Below, in pieces: positions 25,504-34,313 of a stretch of 35,767 nucleotides of DNA (positions within the stretch are counted from its first letter, which is position 1; every line of letters begins with the position of its first letter). A program made the translations under genes and the position numbers. Origin of the DNA: JBCDJG01 sp038748065 (GTDB lineage: Bacteria; Pseudomonadota; Gammaproteobacteria; Pseudomonadales; Halieaceae); NCBI GenBank assembly GCA_038748065.1, contig JBCDJG010000052.1:1-35767 (forward strand). The letters are read 5' to 3'. A model generated the notes under the pieces. That model ran no database searches, was not told the DNA's origin, and saw only the letters and a list, made by a program, of their open reading frames with translations.

Positions 25504-26602
25504 ATGTTAGAGATTGCCCCGCTGGTGCAGACCCTGAAGGACATTGAAGCGCGTACTGACGTGCTTAGGGGGTATCTTTGACTTTGCCAACCGCAAAGAT
25601 CGCCTCGCGGAAGTAGAACTCGAACTCGCTGAACCCAGCGTTTGGGACGATCCCTCACGGGCCCAGGAATTAGGCCGGGAACGTGCCTCGCTGGAGACGG
25701 TTGTGCACACCATCGAAACACTGGATGCCGGTGCCAGCGACTGTTCTGATCTGCTCGAGATGGCCGCCGCCGAGGACGACGAGGACACGGTTGCTGAAAT
25801 CCATGGCGAGATCGATGCGCTGGTGGCGTCGCTGGAGGTGCTCGAGTTTCGCCGTATGTTCAGTGGCGAGATGGATCCCAATAATGCCTTTCTTGATATC
25901 CAGTCCGGCTCTGGTGGCACCGAGGCCCAGGACTGGGCCGAAATGCTGCTGCGCATGTACCTGCGCTGGGGCGAGGCGAAAGGGCTCAAGACCGAACTCA
26001 TAGAGGTGTCGGCCGGCGAAGTGGCGGGCATCAAGAGCGCGACAATCAAATTCGAGGGCGAGTACGCCTTCGGCTGGCTGCGCACCGAGACCGGCGTTCA
26101 CCGCCTCGTTCGCAAGTCACCTTTTGACTCGGGCAACCGGCGCCATACCTCTTTTTCCTCCGTGTTTGTGTCCCCGGAAATTGATGACAATATTGAGATC
26201 GAGATTAACCCGGCAGATTTGCGTGTGGATACCTACCGTGCATCTGGCGCAGGCGGACAGCATGTCAACAAGACGGACTCCGCTGTGCGGCTGACCCATG
26301 GCCCCTCCGGGATCGTGGTGCAATGCCAGACTGAGCGCTCGCAGCATCAGAACAAGGACAATGCCATGAAGCTGCTGCGCGCCAAGCTCTATGAAATGGA
26401 AGTACTGAAACGCAATGAAGAGAAGCAGGCGATGGAGGATAGTAAGGCGGACATCGGCTGGGGCAGCCAGATTCGCTCCTATGTCCTGGACGATGCCCGG
26501 ATCAAGGATCTGCGTACGGGCGTGGAAACTCGCAACACGCAGTCGGTGCTGGACGGCAGCATTGATCAGTTCATTGAAGCCTCTCTGAAAAAGGGGCTGT
26601 AG
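25504..26602 (+). CDS. prfB: Peptide chain release factor 2, programmed +1 frameshift
   Basis: RF2 ends translation at UGA and UAA. The gene is in two frames: ATG 25504 to an in-frame TGA at 25579-25581, then the +1 frame from GAC 25580 to 26602. The shift site is AGGGGG (Shine-Dalgarno-like, 25567-25572), TAT, CTT TGA C, the classic autoregulatory arrangement in which low RF2 favours the shift. The product is 365 residues, the length of E. coli RF2. It has the stop-codon recognition tripeptide SPF (KSPFDSGNRRHTSF) and catalytic GGQ in ASGAGGQHVNKTDSAVR. lysS follows by 14 bp, the conserved prfB-lysS pair. Confidence 0.97.
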
Positions 26603-26616
26603 GCAGATAAGCGACT

Positions 26617-28089
26617 ATGAGTGAGCAGGACGAAAACAAGCTGATTGCTGAGCGCCGCGGCAAACTGGCGAAGCTGCGGGAGGAGGGCAACGCCTTCCCC
26701 AACGACTTTCGCCGCACGGCCCTGGCGGGAGAGCTTCAGGCTGAGTACGGCGGGCAGAGCAAAGAGCAACTGGCAGAGTTCGATCGTGAGTATGCAGTGG
26801 CTGGGCGCCTGATCCGCAACCGCGGCGCCTTTCTGTTAATTCAGGATGGTTCGGACCAGGTTCAACTATACGTGGACCGCAAAGGCCTTGATGAGACTAC
26901 GCTGGCGGCGATCAAGGATTGGGATCTGGGGGATATTGTGTCCGCCCGGGGCACGATCCAGAAGTCTGGCAAGGGTGATCTCTATATCAACATGGCTGAA
27001 GCACGGCTACTGACCAAGGCGCTGCGACCCTTGCCGGATAAGTATCACGGGCTAGCCGACCAGGAGATGCGCTATCGCCAACGCTATGTTGATCTCATCG
27101 TCAATGAGGATGCTCGCGAGGTGTTTCGAACGCGCTCGCGTATCGTGAGTTTTATCCGGCAATACATGGAGAGCCGCGATTTCATGGAGGTGGAGACCCC
27201 CATGATGCAGCCCATACCGGGGGGTGCAAGCGCACGGCCTTTTGCGACTCATCACAACGCGCTGGACCTGGACATGTATCTTCGCGTTGCCCCCGAACTG
27301 TATCTCAAGCGTCTCACGGTGGGTGGCTTTGAGCGGGTCTTTGAGATCAATCGCAACTTTCGTAATGAGGGTCTGTCCACGCGGCACAATCCCGAGTTCA
27401 CGATGCTTGAATACTACTGGGCCTACGCGTCATTCGAGGATGCCATGGACCTTACGGAGGACATGCTGCGCCAGCTGGCACTTTCGGTGCTTGGCTCAAC
27501 AACGGTCAACTACCAGGGCGAGGCCTACGACTTTTCCCTGCCGTTTGCGCGCCTCAGCGTGTTTGATGCGATTCTGGAACATAATCCGGACATCAGCGCC
27601 GAACAGCTCGCCAGCGAAGGACCCGCGCGGGAGATTGCCGACGGTCTGGGTATTCCACTGAAAGACAGCTGGGGTCTGGGCAAGGTACAAATCGAGATTT
27701 TCGAGAAGACGGTGGAGCACAGGCTCAACCAGCCCACTTTTATTACGGCCTACCCCACAGAGGTTTCGCCGCTGTCGCGCCGCAACGATGCGAACCCTTT
27801 CATTACTGATCGATTCGAGTTTTTTGTAGGCGGGCGTGAGCTGGCCAATGGCTTCTCGGAGCTGAATGACGCCGAGGATCAGGCCGAACGATTCAGGCAG
27901 CAGGTAGCCGAAAAAGAGGCCGGTGATGACGAGGCGATGCACTACGATCACGACTACATCCGCGCGCTGGAGTACGGTATGCCGCCGACGGTTGGAGAAG
28001 GTATTGGCATAGACCGGCTGGTGATGTTGCTCACGGATTCGCCATCGATTCGTGACGTTCTGTTGTTCCCCCACATGCGGCCTGAATAG
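26617..28089 (+). CDS. lysS: Lysyl-tRNA synthetase, class II
   Basis: The 490-residue enzyme charges tRNA-Lys. The N-terminal OB-fold anticodon domain has VAGRLIRNRGAFLLIQDGS. Class II motif 1 lies around ESRDFMEVETPMMQPIPGGA, motif 2 is FRNEGLSTRHNPEFTMLEYYWAY and motif 3 is GEGIGIDRLVMLLTDSPSIRDVLLFPHMRP at the C-terminus. The lysine-site signature GGRELANGFSELND is intact. It lies directly after prfB and is probably co-transcribed. Confidence 0.97.
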   Translation: MSEQDENKLIAERRGKLAKLREEGNAFPNDFRRTALAGELQAEYGGQSKEQLAEFDREYAVAGRLIRNRGAFLLIQDGSDQVQLYVDRKGLDETTLAAIKDWDLGDIVSARGTIQKSGKGDLYINMAEARLLTKALRPLPDKYHGLADQEMRYRQRYVDLIVNEDAREVFRTRSRIVSFIRQYMESRDFMEVETPMMQPIPGGASARPFATHHNALDLDMYLRVAPELYLKRLTVGGFERVFEINRNFRNEGLSTRHNPEFTMLEYYWAYASFEDAMDLTEDMLRQLALSVLGSTTVNYQGEAYDFSLPFARLSVFDAILEHNPDISAEQLASEGPAREIADGLGIPLKDSWGLGKVQIEIFEKTVEHRLNQPTFITAYPTEVSPLSRRNDANPFITDRFEFFVGGRELANGFSELNDAEDQAERFRQQVAEKEAGDDEAMHYDHDYIRALEYGMPPTVGEGIGIDRLVMLLTDSPSIRDVLLFPHMRPE

Positions 28090-28175
28090 CGCGCGAGCCG
28101 ACCCGGTGCTATGCTTCCGGCCCGAGGCGCAGATCTGAGCCCTCTGCGCATGGACGTTAATGCAAGCCCTGGTGA

Positions 28176-28778
28176 ATGGCTCTGGAGTTGAAGCTGAAGG
28201 CACCCAATTTACAGCACCCTGTGATCATGGCGGCGGCATTAGCCCTCGCCGCCTGCGCAACGCCACCGCCGGAACCGGTGGTTCAGCCTACGGCGCCCGA
28301 AGACGTCGAACTGACCCTGAACCTGCCCCAGGATGACTGCAACTGCAATATCGAGGAAGCGCCGCAGCAGGATCACACTTTCCTTGAGCGCGGCGTGCAT
28401 GCTTTATCTGCCGGTGAATACATCGAGGCCATCCAGTACTTCCAGCGCTTCCAGCGCTTGGAAAAATCCGCTCAGGCCGACTGGGAAGCGGGGGTTAGCA
28501 TCGCCTATGCCAGTACGCTGCCGAATAGCCCCTTCTACGATCCGGAGGCTGCGGAGCGACGCTACCGACGCTTGAGCAAGCAACCGACAGACGACATGGC
28601 TATTCATCCCTACGTTTTGCTCATGCGCGAGTCGCTGGAATCCTTCATGGTGATGAACCGGCACGTGGTCGATCTGGAAAACAGCAACGCGATCCTCAAG
28701 GAAGACCTCGCCAAACGCGAAGAAGCGCTCAGGCGGCTGCGTGAGCTAACGCTGGGTCAGAAGGGATCACCACCTTAA
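28176..28778 (+). CDS. Small predicted outer-membrane lipoprotein, unknown function
   Basis: The 200-residue protein has a lipoprotein signal: a basic n-region with KLK, hydrophobic VIMAAALALAAC and lipobox LAAC with Cys27. A short acidic Pro-rich spacer with DDCNCN follows. A helical repeat-like region comes next (FLERGVHALSAGEYIEAIQYFQRFQRLE, tetratricopeptide-like), then a C-terminal coiled coil (VVDLENSNAILKEDLAKREEALRRLREL). The arrangement resembles QseG/YfhG-type lipoproteins associated with sensor kinases, but the identity is not secure. Its last 50 bp overlap the 3' end of the convergent histidine kinase gene. The ribosome site is weak. Confidence 0.7.
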   Translation: MALELKLKAPNLQHPVIMAAALALAACATPPPEPVVQPTAPEDVELTLNLPQDDCNCNIEEAPQQDHTFLERGVHALSAGEYIEAIQYFQRFQRLEKSAQADWEAGVSIAYASTLPNSPFYDPEAAERRYRRLSKQPTDDMAIHPYVLLMRESLESFMVMNRHVVDLENSNAILKEDLAKREEALRRLRELTLGQKGSPP

Positions 28779-30258
28779 ACGTCGAGCCGCTGCCCAATTC
28801 GCTCTCGACTGCGATCGTGCCGCCCATAATGTCGCAAAATTCTCTGCATATCGCGAGGCCGAGGCCCGTGCCGCCGTAATTCACACTGGTCGATGAGCTG
28901 GCCTGCACAAAAGCGTCGAAAACCCTCGACTGTTGCTCCTCGTCCATGCCAATGCCCGTGTCGCGCACGGAAAACTCCAGCCAGCCATCGCGATCCGGCA
29001 ACTGTCGGGCGCTCACGTGGATATAGCCACGTTCTGTGAACTTGAAAGCGTTGCTTAGCAGGTTGACAAAAATCTGCCGAAACTTGGTGGCATCGTTGTA
29101 GAGAATCGGCAAGTCTTCCATCTCGGCCACCTCAAGCACGGTGTCCTTATCCAGCAGCAAGGGCGCCAGAGAGTCACAGACATCTTTAATGGTCTGGCTC
29201 GGGTCGAAGGTTTCGCAGTGCAGCGACATCTTGCCCGTCTCGATCTTGGACAAGTCGAGAATGTCGTTGATCAGGGTGAGCAGTTGCCGGCCACTGGTGA
29301 CAATTTTGTCGAGATCCCGCTGGAACTGTGGGCGGTCGACGTCGCCCGCATCGTCCAGCTCATCGTGCAACATTTCGCTGTAGCCGATGATCGCATTGAG
29401 CGGCGTGCGCAGTTCGTGGCTGACGTTGGCCAGGAAGATGCTCTTCGCGGCGTTGGCCTCGTCCGCGTCATCCTTGGCGCGCCGGACGTCATACATCGCG
29501 TTGCGCAGCTTCTCCGCCATATCGTTGAAGGCGCTGGCCAGGTCGCCGAGTTCCCCTTTGTCGTCGAAATCGTCGATGCGATAGTTCAGGTCGCCCCCGC
29601 CGACGCGCTGGGTGCCGGTCTTCAGACGCTTTAACGACGAGTTGGTGTAGCGCACCAGGAAAAAACCGAGGGTAGCCGTCAGGAAGATGGACGCGACGAA
29701 GCCAATCACGGTAATCCGGTCCGTGAGCGCGATGGTTCGATCAATGATATTGGCGCGCTGAACGGCGACGAAGGCCTGGCGCTGCTCGAGCTCTTTGAGG
29801 TGCTCAGCGGTCGTGACATAGGGCACGGTATCGTTGGCGTCGAGGCTGTAGTCCGGATCGTTGTACTTGCTGTAAAAGTCGCCCCAGCGTTCCAGCAGGC
29901 CTTCGGCGCTGTTCCAGAGATTCTCCCAATACATAGCCGTGGCTTCGGGGCTCAATTCGCCCAGGTTACGAATGCGCGCAGCGATGGTGCGCAGTTCGGC
30001 CTCGGCCTGCTGCATCTCCTGCGTATCGAGCTGGTCTGCGGTGCTATCGCGCAGCGTGCTCAACACGAGGATTTGCTGGCGCTGGTCTTCCAGCAGTTGC
30101 TCTACCTCAGATGAAAGCTGGGACGCGAGCACCGAGTCCCGGTAGGCGACCATGCTTTCACTCCGGGACAGGCTGCCCCAGAAGTGCGTGCCAACGTTCA
30201 GGGAAAACAGTACCAGGATGGCGACGAGTGACAGGGTGAGTCGGCGGCGCAGGCTCAT
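28729..30258 (-). CDS. Membrane sensor histidine kinase
   Basis: The 509-residue protein has two transmembrane segments (about 8-27 and 183-202) around a 150-residue periplasmic helical sensor region. A HAMP linker covers about 203-255. The HisKA domain has phospho-acceptor His281 in ANVSHELRTPLNAIIGYSEML. The HATPase domain shows the N box NLLSNAFKFT, the G1 box DTGIGM and the G2 box GGTGLGLAI. It is probably the kinase for the response regulator whose stop overlaps its start by 4 bp (ATGA). It lacks its own receiver domain. The signal is unknown. Confidence 0.92.
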   Translation of the reverse strand: MSLRRRLTLSLVAILVLFSLNVGTHFWGSLSRSESMVAYRDSVLASQLSSEVEQLLEDQRQQILVLSTLRDSTADQLDTQEMQQAEAELRTIAARIRNLGELSPEATAMYWENLWNSAEGLLERWGDFYSKYNDPDYSLDANDTVPYVTTAEHLKELEQRQAFVAVQRANIIDRTIALTDRITVIGFVASIFLTATLGFFLVRYTNSSLKRLKTGTQRVGGGDLNYRIDDFDDKGELGDLASAFNDMAEKLRNAMYDVRRAKDDADEANAAKSIFLANVSHELRTPLNAIIGYSEMLHDELDDAGDVDRPQFQRDLDKIVTSGRQLLTLINDILDLSKIETGKMSLHCETFDPSQTIKDVCDSLAPLLLDKDTVLEVAEMEDLPILYNDATKFRQIFVNLLSNAFKFTERGYIHVSARQLPDRDGWLEFSVRDTGIGMDEEQQSRVFDAFVQASSSTSVNYGGTGLGLAICREFCDIMGGTIAVESELGSGSTFKVVIPSDPALAHAAA

Positions 30259-30629
30259 CGGCTGGTCAATTTGTCGATCTTGATCAGCAAGCCAGGAAAA
30301 TCGACCGGCTTGGTCGCATAGTCGTCGCAGCCGGCCTCGATCGCGTTCTCACGGTCTGCATCCATGGCGTGTGCAGTCAGGGCGATAATGGGTATGCGCT
30401 TGATGCGTTCATCCTCCCGCGCCAGCCGGCAGGCCGTCCAGCCGTCCATCACCGGCAGATTCATATCCATGAGCACAACAACCGGCTGCTGCGCCACCAT
30501 CATATCCAGCGCCTGCTGGCCATTTTCGGCGAAGATCACTTCCAGCCCTGCGCGATTCAGGCGGCGTATGAGCATATCCCTGTTCAGCTCATTGTCCTCG
30601 ACGAGCAATATGGGCCCCTTAGTCGACAT
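30255..30629 (-). CDS. Single-domain response regulator (CheY/DivK-like)
   Basis: The 124-residue protein from ATG 30629 is a receiver domain only: acidic pair in ILLVEDNELNRDML, phospho-Asp in VVLMDMNLPVMDG, Thr in IIALTAHAM and the conserved Lys in DDYATKPVDFPGL. It has no DNA-binding or enzymatic output, so it probably acts by protein contact, like DivK/CheY types. It overlaps the 3' end of the cyclase gene by 11 bp and the start of the histidine kinase gene by 4 bp, a tightly coupled three-gene operon. A longer upstream reading (30719) is inside the cyclase gene and lacks support. Confidence 0.9.
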   Translation of the reverse strand: MSTKGPILLVEDNELNRDMLIRRLNRAGLEVIFAENGQQALDMMVAQQPVVVLMDMNLPVMDGWTACRLAREDERIKRIPIIALTAHAMDADRENAIEAGCDDYATKPVDFPGLLIKIDKLTSR

Positions 30630-32079
30630 GGGCAGCGCCGAGAATCTGATGGATGAGTAGCGACTGGTCGATGCCCTTGACCTGAATCTCGCGACGTTCG
30701 CCGAGGCGGTAGGGACCATTCAGGCTGTTGATCGTGCTGTCCGCGGCCATGATGTCGCCACCGGCCGTCTGATCTTCGATTCGCGAGGTAACATTCATGG
30801 CGTGGCCGACAAAGCCATACTTGCTGCGGCGCTCGGAGCCAATATTTCCTGCGATGACGTCCCCCGTGTTCAAAGCAATGCCAGTTTCTATATGCGGCAG
30901 CCCCGCGGCTTCGTTAGCAGCGTTGATATCAGCCATGGCTGCCTGCATGGCAAGCGCGCACTGGACAGCGCGATCGCTGTCATCGTCGCGGCGCTGTGGG
31001 GCGCCGAATACCGCGAGAATGGCGTCGCCAAGAAACTCATCGATCGTGCCCTGATGCGCCATGATAATGTCCGTCATCGCTCCGAGATAGCGATTTAACA
31101 TGCCGACAACCTGGCCGGGCTCTAGCTGTTCGCACAGCGTGGTGAAGCCTCGGATATCGGACATCATGATAGTGACGCGCCTCAGATCACCGCCAAGGTC
31201 CAGACCCTCGGGACGCTCCAGGATATCGGTAACGATCTCATCAGAGAGGTAGCGGCCGAAGGTCGCACGAATGAACTTTTCGTTGCGTTCCAGCTGCTGG
31301 CGATAGAGCTCCTCGCGGTCGTGCCAGCGCTTGCGCTCAATGCCAGCCTTGATCCGCGCCTGCAACAGCACGGGGTTGAAGGGTTTGAAAAGGTAATCGT
31401 CGGCGCCCGCCTCGATGCACTCGATGATGCCTTCCATATCCTGGCGTCCCGAGATCACGATGACCGGTGTCGCGCGCCAGTCGGGGTTCTCTTTGATGCG
31501 CCTGAGCACTTCGCGGCCGTCCATGCCCGGCATGACGAGGTCCAGCAGCACCACGTCGACGTCACTTTGCTCCAGGGTTTTGAGTGCTTCGTCACCGCCC
31601 TGGGCGGTGACTACGAAGTGCCCGGAGCGCGACAGGTAGCGCGCCACCAGTTCGCGATTTTCGCGCAGATCATCTACCGCCAGGATAAAGCCCGGTTCAG
31701 TATTTGCTAACTGGTGATTGGTGCGCGGCTCTTCATAGGCGCCCGTATGCGCCGTCTGCACGGCCTTGAGCAGCCGTGCCAGCGTGTCGTCGAGATCCTG
31801 GAACGGTTCGCCCAAATCTTCGCGCAGCATCTCCGCGTAACCGCGGATAGCGGCAAGCGCGTTCATCAGGTCATGCCGGTCCGGTGGCTGCTGGTCGCCG
31901 GCGAGTAAGGCCTCCATGCGATCCGCGCCAGCGAAAAGCCGGCGGAAGTCTTCCTGGGCCGCCTCATCAAGGCTGGCCAGGCTGTGATCTACCCGCTCGC
32001 GAAGCTCGGCGACAGCGCGGCGCAGCACGTCGCTCCACTGGGTGTTCGCCTCGCTACTGACGCTGCTTACCGACGCCAT
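30619..32079 (-). CDS. Receiver-domain class III nucleotide cyclase with degenerate HisKA-like N-domain
   Basis: The product is 486 residues from ATG 32079. Residues 1-110 are helical and contain HDLMNALAAIRGYAEML (His69), resembling a HisKA dimerisation helix without any ATPase domain. A receiver domain (about 130-245) has phospho-Asp180 in LLDLVMPGMDG and Lys232. A class III cyclase domain (about 275-480) has metal-binding Asp308 in MMSDIRGFT and Asp352 in EFLGDAILAVFG, and transition-state Asn429/Arg433 in HAMNVTSR. The residue that sets base specificity is Glu348, not Lys, and the partner position is Gly422, not Asp. The enzyme looks active, but its substrate (ATP or GTP) is open. The gene is divergent from a Crp homologue. 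Confidence 0.9.
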   Translation of the reverse strand: MASVSSVSSEANTQWSDVLRRAVAELRERVDHSLASLDEAAQEDFRRLFAGADRMEALLAGDQQPPDRHDLMNALAAIRGYAEMLREDLGEPFQDLDDTLARLLKAVQTAHTGAYEEPRTNHQLANTEPGFILAVDDLRENRELVARYLSRSGHFVVTAQGGDEALKTLEQSDVDVVLLDLVMPGMDGREVLRRIKENPDWRATPVIVISGRQDMEGIIECIEAGADDYLFKPFNPVLLQARIKAGIERKRWHDREELYRQQLERNEKFIRATFGRYLSDEIVTDILERPEGLDLGGDLRRVTIMMSDIRGFTTLCEQLEPGQVVGMLNRYLGAMTDIIMAHQGTIDEFLGDAILAVFGAPQRRDDDSDRAVQCALAMQAAMADINAANEAAGLPHIETGIALNTGDVIAGNIGSERRSKYGFVGHAMNVTSRIEDQTAGGDIMAADSTINSLNGPYRLGERREIQVKGIDQSLLIHQILGAAHVD

Positions 32080-32169
32080 GCACTTCTCTTGTCTCTGGAG
32101 GGTGGAATCAAGTGTATCCCCCACAGTATTTCCGCACCAGAGGTGTGCGTTGTGGGAAGATTCGGGTAG

Positions 32170-32175
32170 TATAAT
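32170..32175 (+). promoter_or_regulatory. Perfect -10 hexamer upstream of the Crp-family gene
   Basis: TATAAT lies 44 bp upstream of ATG 32219. No good -35 is seen at 16-18 bp spacing, which would fit an activator-dependent promoter. It is within the 139-bp divergent region between the cyclase and the Crp-family gene. Confidence 0.5.
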
Positions 32176-32218
32176 CCGCAAATTGAAGGCAAGGCGCTGA
32201 GCGGGGGCGAATTCCTTG

Positions 32219-32866
32219 ATGCTGCAACAGGTCGAGATATTCCAGGGGCTGTCCACTGAAGAGATGGAGGCGCTGGCCGCCAGTAGTACGAGCCGATCCT
32301 TTCCCAAGAACACCGTGGTCATTCACGAGAACGATCCTGCCGACTCCCTGTTCATTATCGAGAACGGCAAGGTCAAGGTGTACTGCAGCGACAAGAACGG
32401 GAAAGAGTTCATCATGAATACGCAAGGCGCCGGCGATTATTTCGGTGAGCTGGCACTGCTCGATGACTCCACTCGCTCAGCCTCCGTCAGGACGGTCGAG
32501 AAATCCAACTTCTGCATTATCTACAAGGATGACTTCAACCGGGTGCTTGACCAGTATCCGAATATAGCTCGCAAGCTGATTCAGAATCTGGCCCAGCGGG
32601 TGCGCAAGCTGACCGCCGACGTGAAGAGCCTCGCGTTGCAGGATGTCTATGGCCGGGTGGCCAATGTATTGATGGACCTGTCAGAGGAGCGCGGTGATGG
32701 CACGCTCTACATACCCGAGAAGCTCACGCAGCAGGACATCGCAGATCGCGTGGGCGCATCCCGCGAGATGGTGGCGAGAATTCTCAAGGATCTCACGATC
32801 GGCGAGTACATTCGTTTCGAGGGCCGGCACATCATCATCAATACCCGTCTTCCGGCGAAGTATTAG
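32219..32866 (+). CDS. Crp/Fnr-family transcriptional regulator
   Basis: The 215-residue protein has the CRP layout. The cyclic-nucleotide beta-roll has the phosphate cassette FGELALLDDSTRSASV (Glu77, Arg86, Ser87 equivalent to CRP Glu72, Arg82, Ser83). Then come the C-helix and a winged helix with recognition sequence ASREMVARILK, keeping the CRP DNA contacts Arg182, Glu183 and Arg187. It lacks the N-terminal cysteines of FNR. At the C-helix ligand position the CRP Thr127-Ser128 pair reads Leu131-Thr132, so the adenine contact is changed. ATG 32219 is preferred to the adjacent TTG 32216. The 3' end overlaps xseA by 29 bp. It is likely functionally linked to the divergent cyclase. Confidence 0.9.
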   Translation: MLQQVEIFQGLSTEEMEALAASSTSRSFPKNTVVIHENDPADSLFIIENGKVKVYCSDKNGKEFIMNTQGAGDYFGELALLDDSTRSASVRTVEKSNFCIIYKDDFNRVLDQYPNIARKLIQNLAQRVRKLTADVKSLALQDVYGRVANVLMDLSEERGDGTLYIPEKLTQQDIADRVGASREMVARILKDLTIGEYIRFEGRHIIINTRLPAKY

Positions 32867-34235
32867 CCTCGCTACTGATATCCTCGACCTGCACCTGCAC
32901 GAATCCATCCGAAACACGCGCCTGTAGGGCGTCACCGACTGCGACCTGCCGGACCGAGCGAACGATGCGCCCGTCCTTTGCCCTGCTGACCAGGCTGTAA
33001 CCACGCTCCAGCGTGCGTAGCGGACTGACCGAATCCAGCAGCTGCGAGAGTCGCGCCAGCTTTTCGCGGTAGCGTTCCAGGCGTAAAACCCCTGCCCCGT
33101 GCAGCCGCTGCTTCAGGTTGTCCAGCCGGTCCGCCTCCTGCCGCAGTTGCAGCCGGGGTGAGCGTGCCTGTAAACGGGTCGAGAGCAGTGCCAGGCGCGT
33201 CGCCTTTTCCTGCTGTACGGCGAGGCAGGCCTGGCGTAGCCTGAGCTCCAGGTCATCGACGCGCTGGCTCTGCTCGCGCAGCCTATAGCCCGGGTGTTGT
33301 AAGCGGCGGCGCAGGTGGCCCAATTCTGTGGCCAGGCGCGTTATGTGAGTACGCGTGTGATAGGTGAGTGCGCGATCCAGCTCATTAAGTCGTTGCAGCA
33401 GCTCGCGCTGGTCGCGGGAGATCAGCTCCGCTGCCGCGGACGGGGTTGCAGCGCGGAGGTCGGCGACCAGGTCGGCGATCGAGATATCGACCTCGTGACC
33501 CACAGCGCTGATGACCGGTAGTGCGCTCGCAGCAATCGCCCGGGCAACGGCCTCCTCATTGAAAGCCCAAAGATCCTCCAGCGAGCCACCGCCGCGACCG
33601 ACCAGCAGCAGATCAGCGTTCAGCCTGCCCTCACTGTGCCAGCGGTTCACCTGTTCGATGGCGGCACTGATCTGCGGCGCGGCATTCTCCCCCTGCACTG
33701 CAACCGGCAGCAGCATCACTTCAATGCCCGGTGCGCGCCGTTCCAACACGGTCAGAATGTCATGAATTGCCGCACCCGTTGGTGATGTTATTACCGCTAG
33801 ACGACGGACGTAGCGAGGCACGGGCCGCTTGCGCTCGGGCTCGAACAGGCCTTCCTCCTGCAGCTTGCGCTTGAGCGCCTCGAATGCAAGTTGCAGAGCG
33901 CCAGCTCCGGCGGGCTCCATGTGCTCGACAATCAGCTGGAACTCGCCGCGGCCTTCATACAGCGAGACGCGGCAACGCAAGCGCACGGCATCACCGCCCT
34001 GGGGTTTGAAGCGCAGGCGCTGATTGCGTCCGCGAAACATCGCGCAGCGCACCTGCGCGTTGCCGTCCTTTAGCGAGAAATACCAGTGGCCTGAGGAGGG
34101 CGTGGCTAAATTGCTGATCTCACCCTCTACCCAGACATAATCGAAGTGGCTCTCCAGCAAGGTCCGCGCCTGCCGGTTGAGTTCGCTCACCGTGAGTGTG
34201 AGGGGTTTATCGCCCCGCTCGAACAAGTTTGACAA
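32838..34235 (-). CDS. xseA: Exodeoxyribonuclease VII large subunit
   Basis: The 465-residue protein matches XseA. The N-terminal OB domain has LTVSELNRQARTLLESHF, VWVEGEISNL, SGHWYFSLKD and QVRCAMFRG. The catalytic region has VITSPTGAAIHDIL, LLVGRGGGSLEDLWAFNEE and PVISAVGHEVDISIADLVADLRAATPSAAAE. A long coiled-coil segment follows, and the C-terminal LERGYSLV is intact. With XseB it degrades single-stranded DNA from both ends. The start is TTG 34235, the first possible codon after an in-frame stop, with GGGAGG about 13 bases upstream. It is divergent from guaB, a conserved neighbour. Confidence 0.95.
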   Translation of the reverse strand: MSNLFERGDKPLTLTVSELNRQARTLLESHFDYVWVEGEISNLATPSSGHWYFSLKDGNAQVRCAMFRGRNQRLRFKPQGGDAVRLRCRVSLYEGRGEFQLIVEHMEPAGAGALQLAFEALKRKLQEEGLFEPERKRPVPRYVRRLAVITSPTGAAIHDILTVLERRAPGIEVMLLPVAVQGENAAPQISAAIEQVNRWHSEGRLNADLLLVGRGGGSLEDLWAFNEEAVARAIAASALPVISAVGHEVDISIADLVADLRAATPSAAAELISRDQRELLQRLNELDRALTYHTRTHITRLATELGHLRRRLQHPGYRLREQSQRVDDLELRLRQACLAVQQEKATRLALLSTRLQARSPRLQLRQEADRLDNLKQRLHGAGVLRLERYREKLARLSQLLDSVSPLRTLERGYSLVSRAKDGRIVRSVRQVAVGDALQARVSDGFVQVQVEDISSEANTSPEDGY

Positions 34236-34244
34236 GGCTTCTTA

Positions 34245-34274
34245 TTTACCTCCCTGACCCGGAAGATTTATAAT
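34245..34274 (+). promoter_or_regulatory. Predicted guaB promoter
   Basis: TTTACC (34245-34250) and TATAAT (34269-34274) are 18 bases apart, 40 bp upstream of the guaB ATG, in the short divergent gap with xseA. The -10 is a perfect match and the -35 matches at four of six positions. Confidence 0.6.
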
Positions 34275-34313
34275 TGCACGTTTACTCCAACGCCGCCAGA
34301 TCGGAGAGCCGCG

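Noticed and set aside
25544..26602. prfB as a gene starting at 25544
   Set aside because: This frame only lacks the frameshifted first part; the frameshift site and the 25 upstream codons match the RF2 N-terminus.
28127..28149. Stem GCGCAGA/TCTGCGC after lysS as a terminator
   Set aside because: The 7-bp stem lacks a following T run.
34229..34234. TTGACA as the guaB -35
   Set aside because: It is 34 bases from the TATAAT; TTTACC at 34245 is at workable spacing.
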